DNA of 64,000 nucleotides from an uncultured Lachnospiraceae bacterium (GTDB taxonomy: Bacteria; Bacillota; Clostridia; Lachnospirales; Lachnospiraceae): assembly GCA_934293375.1 (NCBI GenBank), contig CAKQYS010000002.1, positions 1 to 64,000 on the forward strand, written 5' to 3'. The notes under the pieces were generated by a model. It was not told the DNA's origin. It searched no databases and saw only the letters and a list, made by a program, of their open reading frames with translations. Below are positions 6,953-16,731 of this stretch, in pieces. The translations under genes and the position numbers were made by a program. Position 1 is the stretch's first letter; the number at the start of each line of letters is the position of its first letter.

Positions 6953-8170
6953 ATGTTTAAGATTAATGACAATTATTTAAAATTACCTGGAAGTTATCTT
7001 TTTTCTACGATTGCAAAGAAGGTTGCAGCATATCAGGAGGCAAATCCTGATAAAAGCATCATACGGTTAGGAATCGGTGATGTAACACAGCCACTTGCCC
7101 CTGCGGTGATCAAGAGTCTTCACAGCGCTGTGGATGAAATGGCTGATGCAAAGACCTTTAGAGGATATGCACCGGATCTGGGATATGATTTTTTAAGAAA
7201 TGCAATTGCAAAGCATGATTATCAGGACAGAGGTGCTGACATTCATGCAGATGAGATCTTCGTCAGCGATGGAGCAAAGAGCGACTCTGCGAATATTCAG
7301 GAAATATTTGCACAGGATAATAAGATCGCAGTATGTGATCCTGTATATCCTGTCTATGTAGATACGAATGTTATGGCGGGCAGAACAGGTACCTATGATG
7401 CGAAGACGGAGCTATGGAGTGATGTGATCTATATGCCATGTACGGCAGCAAATGGATTTGCTCCGGAACTGCCAAAGGAGACACCGGATATGATCTATCT
7501 GTGTTTCCCAAACAATCCGACAGGTGCGACGATCAATAAGACGCAGTTGCAGGAATGGGTTGATTATGCCAATAAGGTGGGGGCAGTCATCATTTATGAT
7601 GCTGCATATGAGGCGTATATCAGTGAGGATGATGTGCCGCATACGATTTATGAGTGTGAGGGAGCCAGAACTTGTGCGATCGAGCTTAGAAGCTTCTCTA
7701 AGAATGCAGGATTTACCGGAACCAGATTGGGCTTTACAGTGATCCCGAAGGACTTAAAGGATGCAAATGGAACCATGTTGCACTCTCTGTGGGCGAGAAG
7801 ACATGGAACGAAGTTTAATGGCGCTCCGTATATTATCCAGCGTGCAGGTGAGGCAGTATATTCACCGGAGGGGCAGGCACAGACCAAGGAGCAGATTGCA
7901 TATTATATGAATAATGCCAAGGTGATATATGAAGGATTACGGGATGCCGGTTATACGGTATCCGGTGGTGTCAATGCACCATACATCTGGCTGAAGACAC
8001 CAAAGCAGATGACATCATGGGAGTTCTTTGATTATCTGTTGGAGAATGCAAATGTTGTAGGTACGCCTGGTTCCGGATTTGGACCGAGTGGAGAGGGCTA
8101 TTTCAGACTGACAGCATTTGGTTCTTATGAGAATACGATAGCAGCGATTGACCGGATTAAGAAGTTATAG
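6953..8170 (+). CDS. dapL: LL-diaminopimelate aminotransferase
   Basis: A 405-residue PLP-dependent class I/II aminotransferase that makes LL-diaminopimelate directly from tetrahydrodipicolinate, bypassing the succinyl or acetyl route. It begins MFKINDNYLKLPGSYLF, the DapL N-terminus. Also visible are YLCFPNNPTGA, IYDAAYEAY and the PLP-lysine segment ELRSFSKNAGFTGTRLG. The ATG at 6953 is preferred over a GTG twelve bases upstream because GGAGG lies between them. It is coupled with dapF. Confidence 0.96.
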   Translation: MFKINDNYLKLPGSYLFSTIAKKVAAYQEANPDKSIIRLGIGDVTQPLAPAVIKSLHSAVDEMADAKTFRGYAPDLGYDFLRNAIAKHDYQDRGADIHADEIFVSDGAKSDSANIQEIFAQDNKIAVCDPVYPVYVDTNVMAGRTGTYDAKTELWSDVIYMPCTAANGFAPELPKETPDMIYLCFPNNPTGATINKTQLQEWVDYANKVGAVIIYDAAYEAYISEDDVPHTIYECEGARTCAIELRSFSKNAGFTGTRLGFTVIPKDLKDANGTMLHSLWARRHGTKFNGAPYIIQRAGEAVYSPEGQAQTKEQIAYYMNNAKVIYEGLRDAGYTVSGGVNAPYIWLKTPKQMTSWEFFDYLLENANVVGTPGSGFGPSGEGYFRLTAFGSYENTIAAIDRIKKL

Positions 8171-8187
8171 TAAATGGAGGGGTTAAT

Positions 8188-8466
8188 ATGGCATTTTTTG
8201 AAGATTTAGGAAAGAAGATCACACAGACAGGCGCCGATGCCGCTGACAAGGCAAAGGAACTGGCACAGGTAGCTAAGTTGAAGTCGAAGATCTCTGATGA
8301 AGAGAGAGCAATCAAGCAGCAGTATATCCAGATCGGCAAGGCATTTGTACAGGCGAATCCTGATTGTGTGGATGCACCGTATGCAGATATGATTGCTGCC
8401 ATTCATACATCTGAATCAAAGATTGAGGAGTTGAATCAGGAGATCGCGATTGCGAAGGGTGAGTAA
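8188..8466 (+). CDS. Small coiled-coil protein of unknown function
   Basis: Ninety-two residues, rich in Ala, Lys and Glu, predicted to be almost entirely helical (KAKELAQVAKLKSKISDEER and KIEELNQEIAIAKGE). Similar short proteins in Lachnospiraceae often end in a zinc ribbon, but no cysteine pair is present here beyond a single Cys. GGAGGGG precedes the ATG. It lies between dapL and gatC, 26 bases before gatC, so it may be cotranscribed with gatCAB. No function is assigned. Confidence 0.75.
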   Translation: MAFFEDLGKKITQTGADAADKAKELAQVAKLKSKISDEERAIKQQYIQIGKAFVQANPDCVDAPYADMIAAIHTSESKIEELNQEIAIAKGE

Positions 8467-8492
8467 CTACAATATAAACAAGGAGTCAGTAT

Positions 8493-8780
8493 ATGCAGAT
8501 TACAGATGAGACAATAGAGTATGTAGGCATTTTGGCGAAGCTTGAGCTGTCCGATGAGGAGAAAGAACAGGCTAAGAAGGATATGTCTAATATGTTAGAG
8601 TATGTCGGTATGTTAAATGAATTGGATACAGAGGGTGTAGAGCCTATGAGTCATGCATTTCCGGTCCATAATGTGTTCCGAGAGGATATAGTAGTCAATG
8701 GTGATGACAGGGATAATATGCTGTTAAATGCACCGGATCAGAAGGACGGGGCGTATGTTGTCCCGAAGACCTTTAACTAG
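8493..8780 (+). CDS. gatC: Asp-tRNA(Asn)/Glu-tRNA(Gln) amidotransferase subunit C
   Basis: A 95-residue GatC. It starts MQITDETIEYVGILAKLELS and includes the conserved EPMSHAFPVHNVFREDI segment, which wraps between GatA and GatB. GatCAB amidates mischarged Glu-tRNA(Gln) or Asp-tRNA(Asn). It is the first of three consecutive gat genes, preceded by AAGGAG. Confidence 0.96.
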   Translation: MQITDETIEYVGILAKLELSDEEKEQAKKDMSNMLEYVGMLNELDTEGVEPMSHAFPVHNVFREDIVVNGDDRDNMLLNAPDQKDGAYVVPKTFN

Positions 8781-8810
8781 TTTGTCAGGAATATCAGGAA
8801 GGAGAAAAGC

Positions 8811-10283
8811 ATGGATTTGATGAGTTTAACCGCGGTAGAGCTTGGAAAGAAGATACAGGCGAAAGAGATTACCGCAGTAGAAGCAGCACAGGCTGCAATA
8901 GATAATGTGAAAAAGAGTGAGCCTGAGATCAATGCATTTGTAACCGTTGATGAAGAGGGTGCATTGGTGCGGGCGAAGAAGGTGCAGGCAGAGATCGATG
9001 CCGGTACCTTAACAGGCCCGCTTGCAGGCGTACCGGTTGGAATCAAGGATAACATGTGTGTAGATGGTATGCTGACAACATGCAGTTCTAAGATTCTTTA
9101 TAATTTTAAACCGACCTATACTGCAACAGCAGTGCAGCAGTTGAATGATGCCGGAGCCGTGATCATCGGTAAAACAAATATGGATGAATTTGCTATGGGT
9201 TCCACTACGGAAACCTCTTATTTCGGTGCTACGAAGAACCCTTGGAATCCGGATCATGTACCGGGGGGATCGTCCGGAGGATCAGCAGCCGCAGTGGCAG
9301 CAGAGGAGATCCCGTATGCATTGGGTTCAGATACAGGTGGATCCATCAGACAGCCTGCAAGTTTTTGTGGCATTACCGGAATCAAACCTACTTATGGAAG
9401 GGTTTCCAGATATGGTCTGATCGCGTATGGTTCATCATTGGATCAGATCGGACCGTTGGCAAAGGATGTGACAGACTGTGCAACGATCCTTGAGACAATC
9501 TGTGGAAAAGATCATAGAGATTCCACCTCAGTATCCGAGGGCGGCGCAGATTTCACAGATGCTCTTTCACAGGATATTAAGGGAATGAAGATCGGTATTC
9601 CAAGGGATTATTTCTTGAAGGGCATTGATGCCGAGGTCAAGGAAAAGGTACTGGCAGCAGCAGAGGTGTTACGAGGATTAGGAGCAGAGGTTGAGGAGTT
9701 TGACCTGAGTCTTGTAGAGTATGCGATCCCTGCATACTATATTATTGCTTCTGCGGAGGCAAGTTCAAACCTGGAGCGGTTTGATGGTGTGAAGTATGGA
9801 TACCGTACGGAGAGCTATACAGATCTGCATAATATGTATAAGAAGACGCGTTCTGAAGGCTTTGGTGCAGAGGTAAAGCGTAGAATCATGCTGGGATCCT
9901 TTGTTCTGAGTTCCGGATATTATGATGCATATTATATGAAAGCACTTCGTACAAAGGCATTGATCAAGCAGGCATTTGACAAGGCTTTTGAGAAGTATGA
10001 TGTGATCCTGGGACCGGTAGCACCGACGACAGCGTTGAAGCTTGGACAGTCCTTAAGTGATCCGATCAAGATGTATCTTGGAGATGTGTATACGGTATCC
10101 GTCAATCTGGCGGGACTTCCGGGTATCTCACTGCCATGTGGAACAGACAGCAATGGACTTCCGGTTGGATTGCAGTTGTTAGGCAGACATTTTGACGAGA
10201 AGACGATCATTCGTGCGGCCTATGCATTTGAGCAGACCAGAACCTATGAAAGATCGACATATGCGAAGAAGGGAGGCTGCTAG
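8811..10283 (+). CDS. gatA: Glutamyl-tRNA(Gln) amidotransferase subunit A
   Basis: A 490-residue amidase subunit that releases ammonia from glutamine. The Ser-cisSer-Lys triad can be placed in GVPVGIKDNM (Lys) and in the amidase signature GGSSGGSAAAVAAEEI with DTGGSIRQPASF (the two Ser). Length is as expected for bacterial GatA. AAGGAG precedes the ATG. The stop is followed after one base by gatB, which indicates translational coupling. Confidence 0.97.
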   Translation: MDLMSLTAVELGKKIQAKEITAVEAAQAAIDNVKKSEPEINAFVTVDEEGALVRAKKVQAEIDAGTLTGPLAGVPVGIKDNMCVDGMLTTCSSKILYNFKPTYTATAVQQLNDAGAVIIGKTNMDEFAMGSTTETSYFGATKNPWNPDHVPGGSSGGSAAAVAAEEIPYALGSDTGGSIRQPASFCGITGIKPTYGRVSRYGLIAYGSSLDQIGPLAKDVTDCATILETICGKDHRDSTSVSEGGADFTDALSQDIKGMKIGIPRDYFLKGIDAEVKEKVLAAAEVLRGLGAEVEEFDLSLVEYAIPAYYIIASAEASSNLERFDGVKYGYRTESYTDLHNMYKKTRSEGFGAEVKRRIMLGSFVLSSGYYDAYYMKALRTKALIKQAFDKAFEKYDVILGPVAPTTALKLGQSLSDPIKMYLGDVYTVSVNLAGLPGISLPCGTDSNGLPVGLQLLGRHFDEKTIIRAAYAFEQTRTYERSTYAKKGGC

Positions 10284-10284
10284 T

Positions 10285-11724
10285 ATGAGTAGAGAATATG
10301 AAACCGTCATTGGATTAGAGGTACATGTTGAGCTGGCAACCAAGACGAAGATTTTCTGTGGATGCAGCACTGCATTCGGTGGGGCTCCCAATGTGCATAC
10401 ATGTCCGGTTTGTACCGGTATGCCGGGCTCTCTCCCTGTATTGAATAAAGAGGTTGTGAATAAGGCAATTGCAGTTGGACTGGCTACGAACTGTACGATT
10501 ACGCAGAACTGTAAGTTCGACCGGAAGAATTACTTCTATCCGGATAATCCGCAGAACTACCAGATTTCCCAGTTGTATTATCCAATCTGCAGAAACGGTA
10601 AGATCGAGATTGAGGTAGATGGAAATAAAAAGTGGATCGGCATTCATGAGATCCATATGGAGGAGGATGCCGGCAAGCTTGTGCATGATCCGTATACCGA
10701 TAGCTCACTGGTAGATTTCAATCGTTCCGGTGTGCCGTTGATCGAGATTGTATCCGAGCCGGATATGCGTTCCGCTGATGAAGTGTTAGCCTATCTGGAT
10801 AAGCTTAGACTGATCATTCAGTATCTGGGTGCCTCAGATTGTAAATTGAATGAAGGCTCCATGCGTGCAGATGTGAATTTGTCCGTCAGAGAGATGGGTG
10901 CGAGCGAATTCGGAACCCGTACAGAGATGAAGAATCTGAATTCCTTTAAGGCGATCGCAAGGGCAATCGAGAACGAGCGTGCAAGACAGATTGATCTGAT
11001 CGAAGATGGCGAGAAGGTCATACAGGAGACCAGACGGTGGGATGATGCGAAGGAATATTCCTATGCAATGCGTTCTAAGGAGGATGCACAGGATTACAGG
11101 TATTTCCCTGATCCGGATCTGGTGCCGATCATGATTGACGATGCATGGCTTGACAGCGTGAGAGCTGCACAGCCGGAGCTTCGTGACGAGAAGCGTATCC
11201 GGTATAAGGAGGAATATGATATTCCGGAATATGATATCGATATTATTACCGGAAGTAAGCATATGGCCGATCTGTTTGAAGATACAATCGCACTTGGAGC
11301 CAATCCAAAGAAGGTATCAAACTGGCTGATGGGTGAGACGATGCGCCTGATGAAAGAAAAGGAGATGGAGGCAGATGATGTTTCATTTTCCGCTGCGAAT
11401 CTGGCAAAATTAATTGCGCTCGTAGATGCAAAGACCATCAATACGACTGTTGCTAAGGAAGTGTTCGAGCATGTATTTGCAGAGAATATCGATCCCGAGA
11501 AATATGTAGAAGAACATGGACTGAAGACAGTTCAGGATACAGGTGCGTTAAGAAGTACGATCGAAGAAATTGTGGCGAATAATCCGCAGTCTGTTGCTGA
11601 CTATAAGGGTGGTAAGGAAAAGGCGATCGGATTTCTGGTAGGCCAGACGATGAAGGCGATGAAGGGAAAGGCGGATCCGGGAACGGTGAACCAGATGTTA
11701 AAGGAAATCCTTTCCCAGATGTAA
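10285..11724 (+). CDS. gatB: Aspartyl/glutamyl-tRNA amidotransferase subunit B
   Basis: A 479-residue GatB, the kinase and tRNA-binding subunit that activates the misacylated amino acid. It starts MSREYETVIGLEVHVELAT and contains the CGCSTAFG...CPVCTGMPGSLP cysteine pairs of the zinc-binding cradle and the KNYFYPDNPQNYQISQ segment. The C-terminal YqeY-like tail ends with the typical KGKADPGTVNQMLKEIL. The start at 10285 lies behind GGAGG, and the long upstream extension overlapping gatA is not used. A terminator follows. Confidence 0.97.
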   Translation: MSREYETVIGLEVHVELATKTKIFCGCSTAFGGAPNVHTCPVCTGMPGSLPVLNKEVVNKAIAVGLATNCTITQNCKFDRKNYFYPDNPQNYQISQLYYPICRNGKIEIEVDGNKKWIGIHEIHMEEDAGKLVHDPYTDSSLVDFNRSGVPLIEIVSEPDMRSADEVLAYLDKLRLIIQYLGASDCKLNEGSMRADVNLSVREMGASEFGTRTEMKNLNSFKAIARAIENERARQIDLIEDGEKVIQETRRWDDAKEYSYAMRSKEDAQDYRYFPDPDLVPIMIDDAWLDSVRAAQPELRDEKRIRYKEEYDIPEYDIDIITGSKHMADLFEDTIALGANPKKVSNWLMGETMRLMKEKEMEADDVSFSAANLAKLIALVDAKTINTTVAKEVFEHVFAENIDPEKYVEEHGLKTVQDTGALRSTIEEIVANNPQSVADYKGGKEKAIGFLVGQTMKAMKGKADPGTVNQMLKEILSQM

Positions 11725-11746
11725 GAATCATGAAGATCATAAAGAA

Positions 11747-11776
11747 TGCTGTCAGGATTTTCTGACAGCATTTTTT
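11747..11776 (+). terminator. Terminator after gatB
   Basis: TGCTGTCAG (11747-11755) pairs with CTGACAGCA (11762-11770) and is followed by six T residues. It overlaps the last codons of the convergent MATE gene, whose stop is at 11752-11754. Confidence 0.9.
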
Positions 11777-13080
11777 GATCGGTAAAACAAAAGACCGGCA
11801 AGATCAGCAAGCACCCAGCCGATCGGTATTGACCACCAGATGCCGGATGCCCCAAAGAATTTTGAGGCAATATATGCAAGGATGACGCGCGTGCCGAGTG
11901 ATATGATCGTCAGGTACAAAGATATCTGTGGACGATTCGTACCTCGGAAATAAGCATACCATAGAAATAAAATACCAATTAAGAAATAGAAGGCACCTTC
12001 AATTCTTAAATATTGGATACCGATCCGTATAATTTCAGTTTCGGAATGCTGAATGAAAATCCCGATCAATGGTCCGGCACAGCAACATACCAGTGAGGAT
12101 ATCACGATACAAAAAATACAGGTGCAGAGAAATGCACTTTTTGTTCCTTTTTTGATTCGACCTAGCTGGTCGGCACCATAATTCTGGGAAACAAATATGG
12201 AGTATGCATTGCCAAATTCCTGTGCCGGCATGTAGGCCAAAGTATCAATCTTCACTCCTGCAGCAAACGCTGCCATGACAGAAACCCCGAAACTGTTGAC
12301 AATCCCCTGTACCATCAGAATGCCGAAATTCATAATGGATTGTTGAGCAGAGGAGGCAAATCCAAACTGCAGAATCTGCCGTACGGGTTTGTCACCTTGG
12401 CGGAATGCTCTTCCGGAAAAGCGAAGAGATGGGAAAACAAGATAGGTGTATAGCATCAGACCGATTCCGGAGATGACCTGAGATATGACAGTTGCAGCTG
12501 CAGCACCCTCAATTCCCCAGTGACATTCTTTTACAAATAAGATATCCAGCACGATATTCAAAACAGAGGATAATGCCAGAAACAGAAGTGGTGTGGAAGA
12601 GTTGCCAACCGCACGCAGTAAAAATGCGTAGTAATTATATAAATAAACAAAGACAATGCCTGTGAAGATGATATGTGTGTAGGACTGCATAGCAGGCATC
12701 AGTTCTGTAGGTGTCTGTAGCAGGATTAAAATAGGATTGGTAAATATCTGAACCAGTATACTGATAGCTACAGCCATCAGGCTGAATAATACGAAGGAGG
12801 TCTGCAGACAGTTTTGAAATTGAGATTTGTCCTGTCTGCCCCGATAATAAGCAAATAAAGAACCACATCCCATACACATTCCGATCAACACAGAGTTTAT
12901 AAATGTGATCAGCGAGTAGGCAGATCCTACTGCAGAAAGAGCTGCGGATCCAATATATTTGCCAACTACCCAGGTGTCTACGAGATTGTAGCATTGCTGC
13001 AGAATATTGCCAAGTATCATGGGAATTGCAAATATAAATAATGCCTTATTAACGCTGCCTTTCGTGAAATCTGTCTGCAT
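11752..13080 (-). CDS. MATE family efflux transporter
   Basis: A 442-residue membrane protein with about twelve hydrophobic segments in two similar halves. The N-terminus (FTKGSVNKALFIFAIPMILG, then QQCYNLVDTWVVGKYIG) is the MATE signature. Such transporters expel cationic drugs or metabolites in exchange for Na+ or H+. Substrate cannot be told from sequence. It is a single-gene unit, with GAAAGGA before the ATG and a TTGCCC/TATAAT promoter upstream. A second, only distantly similar MATE gene lies at 24094-25443. Confidence 0.93.
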   Translation of the reverse strand: MQTDFTKGSVNKALFIFAIPMILGNILQQCYNLVDTWVVGKYIGSAALSAVGSAYSLITFINSVLIGMCMGCGSLFAYYRGRQDKSQFQNCLQTSFVLFSLMAVAISILVQIFTNPILILLQTPTELMPAMQSYTHIIFTGIVFVYLYNYYAFLLRAVGNSSTPLLFLALSSVLNIVLDILFVKECHWGIEGAAAATVISQVISGIGLMLYTYLVFPSLRFSGRAFRQGDKPVRQILQFGFASSAQQSIMNFGILMVQGIVNSFGVSVMAAFAAGVKIDTLAYMPAQEFGNAYSIFVSQNYGADQLGRIKKGTKSAFLCTCIFCIVISSLVCCCAGPLIGIFIQHSETEIIRIGIQYLRIEGAFYFLIGILFLWYAYFRGTNRPQISLYLTIISLGTRVILAYIASKFFGASGIWWSIPIGWVLADLAGLLFYRSKNAVRKS

Positions 13081-13106
13081 ATCATGTATCCTTTCAAAAC
13101 AGTTAC

Positions 13107-13135
13107 ATTATAGTACATAATCCGGAAAAGGGCAA
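13107..13135 (-). promoter_or_regulatory. Promoter of the minus-strand MATE gene
   Basis: Read on the minus strand, TTGCCC (13135-13130) and TATAAT (13112-13107) are 17 bases apart, 27 bases before the ATG. Confidence 0.65.
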
Positions 13136-13144
13136 AGGAAAAGG

Positions 13145-13173
13145 CTGACAATCCTTGAATTCTTTGTTATAAT
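13145..13173 (+). promoter_or_regulatory. Promoter of the PilZ-domain gene
   Basis: CTGACA (13145-13150) and a perfect TATAAT (13168-13173) are 17 bases apart, divergent from the MATE promoter. Confidence 0.7.
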
Positions 13174-13201
13174 AAATAGAAATATGGATGGAGGTGCCAG
13201 A

Positions 13202-13585
13202 ATGGACACGATTGAAAAAAGAAGATACAGACGGCTTCCTATTAACTTAAAGCTGGGGGTTTCTTCATTGTTTAAGCAGGATAACGAAAAAATTGGTGGA
13301 TTGGACACCCAGATTGAGGTTTTTGATATTTCTAAATCGGGAATCGGATTTACAACCAGCAGTATTCTGCCGGTCGGATATTATTTTAATGCGGCAATTG
13401 AATTTGAAACAGCAGACAACAAGCTGTTGACGGTCGTGAAGATCCTGTATTGTGCTGATAATGGAGATGGAACGAAGCGGTACGGATGTGAATTCGTTGG
13501 TCTGGCTCCCATCTTTTATTATATTTTTGATGAATACGAGGAGAAGCTGAAGGAAGCGAATCTGCTTGATGAGGAAAATAATTGA
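13202..13585 (+). CDS. Stand-alone PilZ-domain protein
   Basis: A 127-residue protein that is nearly all PilZ domain. The c-di-GMP motif RRYRRLP lies at residues 7-13 and DISKSGIGF about 35 residues later. The rest is beta-rich, ending in a helix (EYEEKLKEANLLDEENN). It probably senses c-di-GMP and acts on a partner protein, but no target is nearby. ATG 13202 is chosen because GGAGGTG lies directly upstream; the ATG at 13184 precedes that site and is not used. The purF promoter begins at the stop codon. Confidence 0.87.
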   Translation: MDTIEKRRYRRLPINLKLGVSSLFKQDNEKIGGLDTQIEVFDISKSGIGFTTSSILPVGYYFNAAIEFETADNKLLTVVKILYCADNGDGTKRYGCEFVGLAPIFYYIFDEYEEKLKEANLLDEENN

Positions 13586-13610
13586 CAGAATGATGGAAAC
13601 AAGTCATAAT
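13582..13610 (+). promoter_or_regulatory. Promoter of purF
   Basis: TTGACA (13582-13587) and CATAAT (13605-13610) are 17 bases apart, giving a start near 13617. It overlaps the stop codon of the PilZ gene. Confidence 0.7.
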
Positions 13611-13672
13611 AAATCATGCCATTGAAGACGCAAGACCGCATTGGTAGCTTAAGAAGAAAGGTGCGTAACAAT

Positions 13673-15136
13673 ATGTCAGAGCCAATTATGAACCATGCAT
13701 ATGATGAAGATGGACTACACGAGGAATGTGGAGTATTTGGTATTTATGATTTCGATGGAAATGATGTTGCAGCGTCCATATATTATGGGTTATTTGCACT
13801 GCAGCACAGAGGACAGGAAAGCTGTGGTATTGCAGTTTCGGACACAGAAGGTCCTAAGGGACAGGTATATTCCCAGAAGGGAATGGGGCTGGTCAATGAG
13901 GTATTCGATACAGATAAGTTATCAGCTCTCAAGGGCAATATCGGTGTGGGGCATGTCCGTTATTCAACTGCAGGTGCATCTACCAGAGAGAATGCACAGC
14001 CATTGGTACTGAATTATATTAAGGGAACATTGGGATTAGCCCATAATGGTAATTTGATCAATGCACCGGAATTAAGACGGGAGCTTTCGCTTGGCGGAGC
14101 AATTTTCCAGACGACGATTGACTCTGAGGTGATCGCGTATCATATAGCCAGAGAGCGTGTCAATGCAGATTCGGTGGAACAGGCAGTGTTACAGGCATTG
14201 AGAAAAGTAAAGGGTTCGTACTCGCTGATTGTAATGAGCCCAAGGAAATTGATCGGTGCAAGAGATCCGTTTGGATTCCGCCCATTATGTATCGGCAAGC
14301 GGGACAATGCCTATATTCTGGCGAGCGAGACATGTGCATTGGATACAGTAGGTGCTACATTTGTCAGAGATGTTGAACCTGGGGAGATCGTTATGATCTC
14401 ACCGGATAAGGGAATAGAGTCGATTAGAGATATGTGCCAGCCGGAGCATGCACGCTGTGTATTTGAATATATTTATTTTGCAAGACCGGATAGTGTGCTG
14501 GATGGCATGAGCGTATATGAGTCGAGGATCATCGCCGGCAGATGTCTTGCCAAGGATCATCCGGTAGAGGCAGATCTGGTGGTTGGCGTTCCGGAATCCG
14601 GAAATGCAGCGGCTCTCGGATATTCACTGGAGTCAGGTATACCGTATGGTACGGCATTTGTGAAAAATGGATATGTCGGGCGTACATTTATCAAACCGAA
14701 GCAGAGCCAGAGAGAATCCAGTGTACGGGTGAAGCTGAATGTATTAAAAGAAGCCGTGAAGGGCAAGCGTGTTGTGATGATCGATGATTCGATCGTACGG
14801 GGAACGACATCAGACCGGATCGTCAGTATGCTTAAGGAGGCTGGTGCAACAGAAGTACATGTAAGGATCAGTGCACCGCCATTTTTACATCCTTGCTATT
14901 TTGGTACGGATATACCGAGTGAGGATCAGCTGATCGCACATAACCGGACAGTGGATGAGATATGTAAGATCCTGGGAGCAGATTCTTTGGGGTATCTGGA
15001 GATGAATCGTCTGATCGAAATGACAGGTGGCAGACAGTATTGTGACGGATGTTTTAGCGGTACTTATCCAATGGATCCACCGACAGAGGATATCCGTGGT
15101 GAACATGATACAACGATCCGAGAGATGCGCAAATAA
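13673..15136 (+). CDS. purF: Amidophosphoribosyltransferase
   Basis: A 487-residue enzyme for the first committed step of purine synthesis, PRPP plus glutamine to phosphoribosylamine. The N-terminal Ntn glutaminase starts at Cys in EECGVFGIYD after a short propeptide. The PRPP loop is VVMIDDSIVRGTTS. CDGCF near the C-terminus matches the metal-binding cysteines of the Bacillus-type enzyme. An in-frame ATG at 13616 coincides with the predicted transcript start, so the ATG at 13673 behind AAAGGTG is preferred. Other purine genes in the window are purB (next), purA and purC, not in a single pur operon. Confidence 0.96.
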   Translation: MSEPIMNHAYDEDGLHEECGVFGIYDFDGNDVAASIYYGLFALQHRGQESCGIAVSDTEGPKGQVYSQKGMGLVNEVFDTDKLSALKGNIGVGHVRYSTAGASTRENAQPLVLNYIKGTLGLAHNGNLINAPELRRELSLGGAIFQTTIDSEVIAYHIARERVNADSVEQAVLQALRKVKGSYSLIVMSPRKLIGARDPFGFRPLCIGKRDNAYILASETCALDTVGATFVRDVEPGEIVMISPDKGIESIRDMCQPEHARCVFEYIYFARPDSVLDGMSVYESRIIAGRCLAKDHPVEADLVVGVPESGNAAALGYSLESGIPYGTAFVKNGYVGRTFIKPKQSQRESSVRVKLNVLKEAVKGKRVVMIDDSIVRGTTSDRIVSMLKEAGATEVHVRISAPPFLHPCYFGTDIPSEDQLIAHNRTVDEICKILGADSLGYLEMNRLIEMTGGRQYCDGCFSGTYPMDPPTEDIRGEHDTTIREMRK

Positions 15137-15217
15137 GTATTCCCGTCAGCCTGTGTGCAGGGGGATATGTATATAGAAATATATGATACAGAATACAGGA
15201 GTATGGAGGAAACTAAA

Positions 15218-16672
15218 ATGAACAATGATAAGTATGTAAGCCCATTATGTGAGAGATATGCGAGCAGGGAAATGCAGTATATTTTCTCTCCTGACATGAA
15301 GTTTAAGACCTGGCGTAAGCTGTGGATCGCACTGGCTGAGACAGAGCAGGAGTTAGGCCTTAAGGATGTGAATGGTATGCAGCGGATTAAGGACGCGCAG
15401 ATTGCCGAGCTGAAGGCACATGTGGATGATATCAATTATGATGTTGCCAAAGAGCGCGAGAAACTCGTAAGACACGATGTAATGTCTCATGTATATGCAT
15501 ATGGACAGCAATGCCCAAATGCCGCAGATATCATTCATCTGGGAGCAACGAGCTGTTATGTGGGTGATAATACAGATGTGATCGTGATGACGGAGGCAAT
15601 GAAGCTGGTTCGTAAGAAACTGTTGAATGTAATGTCCAAGCTTGCAGATTTTGCTATGGAGTATAAGGATGTACCAACATTGGCATTTACACATTTTCAG
15701 CCGGCACAGCCAACAACTGTCGGAAAAAGAGCTACTTTGTGGCTGATGGAGCTGAAGCTGGATTTCGATGATTTAGAGTATATGATCAGCCAGCAGAAAT
15801 TGTTAGGTTCAAAGGGTACAACAGGAACACAGGCCAGCTTTATGGAGCTGTTTGATGGAGATCATGAGACAATCCGCAAGATTGATGATATGATCGCATC
15901 CAAGATGGGATTTTCGGGTTGTTATCCGGTATCGGGACAGACCTATTCCAGAAAGGTAGATGCAAGAATCCTGAATGTATTATCCGGTATTGCACAGAGC
16001 GCACATAAGTTTTCAAATGATGTCAGATTATTACAGCATTTGAAGGAAGTTGAGGAGCCGTTTGAGAAGAATCAGATCGGATCATCAGCAATGGCATATA
16101 AGAGAAATCCAATGCGTAGTGAGCGTATTGCATCATTGGCCAACTATGTGATTTCAGATGCCCTGAATCCGGCGATTACAGCCGCAACACAATGGTTTGA
16201 GAGAACATTGGATGATTCGGCCAACAAGAGAATCTCTATTCCGGAGGCTTTTCTTGCAGTTGATGGTATTCTGGATCTGTATCTGAATGTGGTGGATGGC
16301 ATGGTTGTATATGACAAGGTAATCTATCAGCACTTTATGAAGGAAATTCCATTCATGGCAACAGAGAATATCATGATGGATGCAGTGAAGGCGGGCGGTA
16401 ATCGTCAGGAGCTGCATGAAAAGATTCGTCAGCATTCTATGGCAGCAGGCGAGCAGGTCAAGAAATACGGCAAAGAAAATGATCTGGTAGAAAGAATCGC
16501 AAATGATCCGGCCTTTGGTATGACAGAGGAACAGATCAATGCTCTGCTGGATCCAAAGAATTTTGTCGGCCGCGCACCTGAGCAGACAGAGGAGTTTATT
16601 TACGGTGTGATCAACCCGATCCTGAACGAGAATCAGAAGGAATTAGGGCTTACTGCTGAGATTAATGTATAG
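15218..16672 (+). CDS. purB: Adenylosuccinate lyase
   Basis: A 484-residue fumarase-superfamily enzyme, acting twice in purine synthesis (SAICAR to AICAR, adenylosuccinate to AMP). The signature loop GSSAMAYKRNPMRSE and the TxxHFQPAQPTTVG segment are present. The ATG at 15218 lies behind GGAGGAAAC, and the upstream extension to 15155 is rejected. It follows purF by 81 bases and may share its transcript. A terminator lies directly after it. Confidence 0.96.
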   Translation: MNNDKYVSPLCERYASREMQYIFSPDMKFKTWRKLWIALAETEQELGLKDVNGMQRIKDAQIAELKAHVDDINYDVAKEREKLVRHDVMSHVYAYGQQCPNAADIIHLGATSCYVGDNTDVIVMTEAMKLVRKKLLNVMSKLADFAMEYKDVPTLAFTHFQPAQPTTVGKRATLWLMELKLDFDDLEYMISQQKLLGSKGTTGTQASFMELFDGDHETIRKIDDMIASKMGFSGCYPVSGQTYSRKVDARILNVLSGIAQSAHKFSNDVRLLQHLKEVEEPFEKNQIGSSAMAYKRNPMRSERIASLANYVISDALNPAITAATQWFERTLDDSANKRISIPEAFLAVDGILDLYLNVVDGMVVYDKVIYQHFMKEIPFMATENIMMDAVKAGGNRQELHEKIRQHSMAAGEQVKKYGKENDLVERIANDPAFGMTEEQINALLDPKNFVGRAPEQTEEFIYGVINPILNENQKELGLTAEINV

Positions 16673-16682
16673 AGAATTATGT

Positions 16683-16718
16683 ACAGAGTGCAGGACAACG
16701 AACCCGCACTCTGTTTTT
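16683..16718 (+). terminator. Terminator after purB
   Basis: ACAGAGTGC (16683-16691) pairs with GCACTCTGT (16706-16714) and is followed by five T residues. The loop is 14 bases. Confidence 0.85.
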
Positions 16719-16731
16719 GTATGGAGAATGT

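Noticed and set aside
13616..13672. Longer N-terminus of PurF from ATG 13616
   Set aside because: It lies at the predicted transcription start and has no ribosome site; the propeptide before the catalytic Cys is of normal length from ATG 13673.
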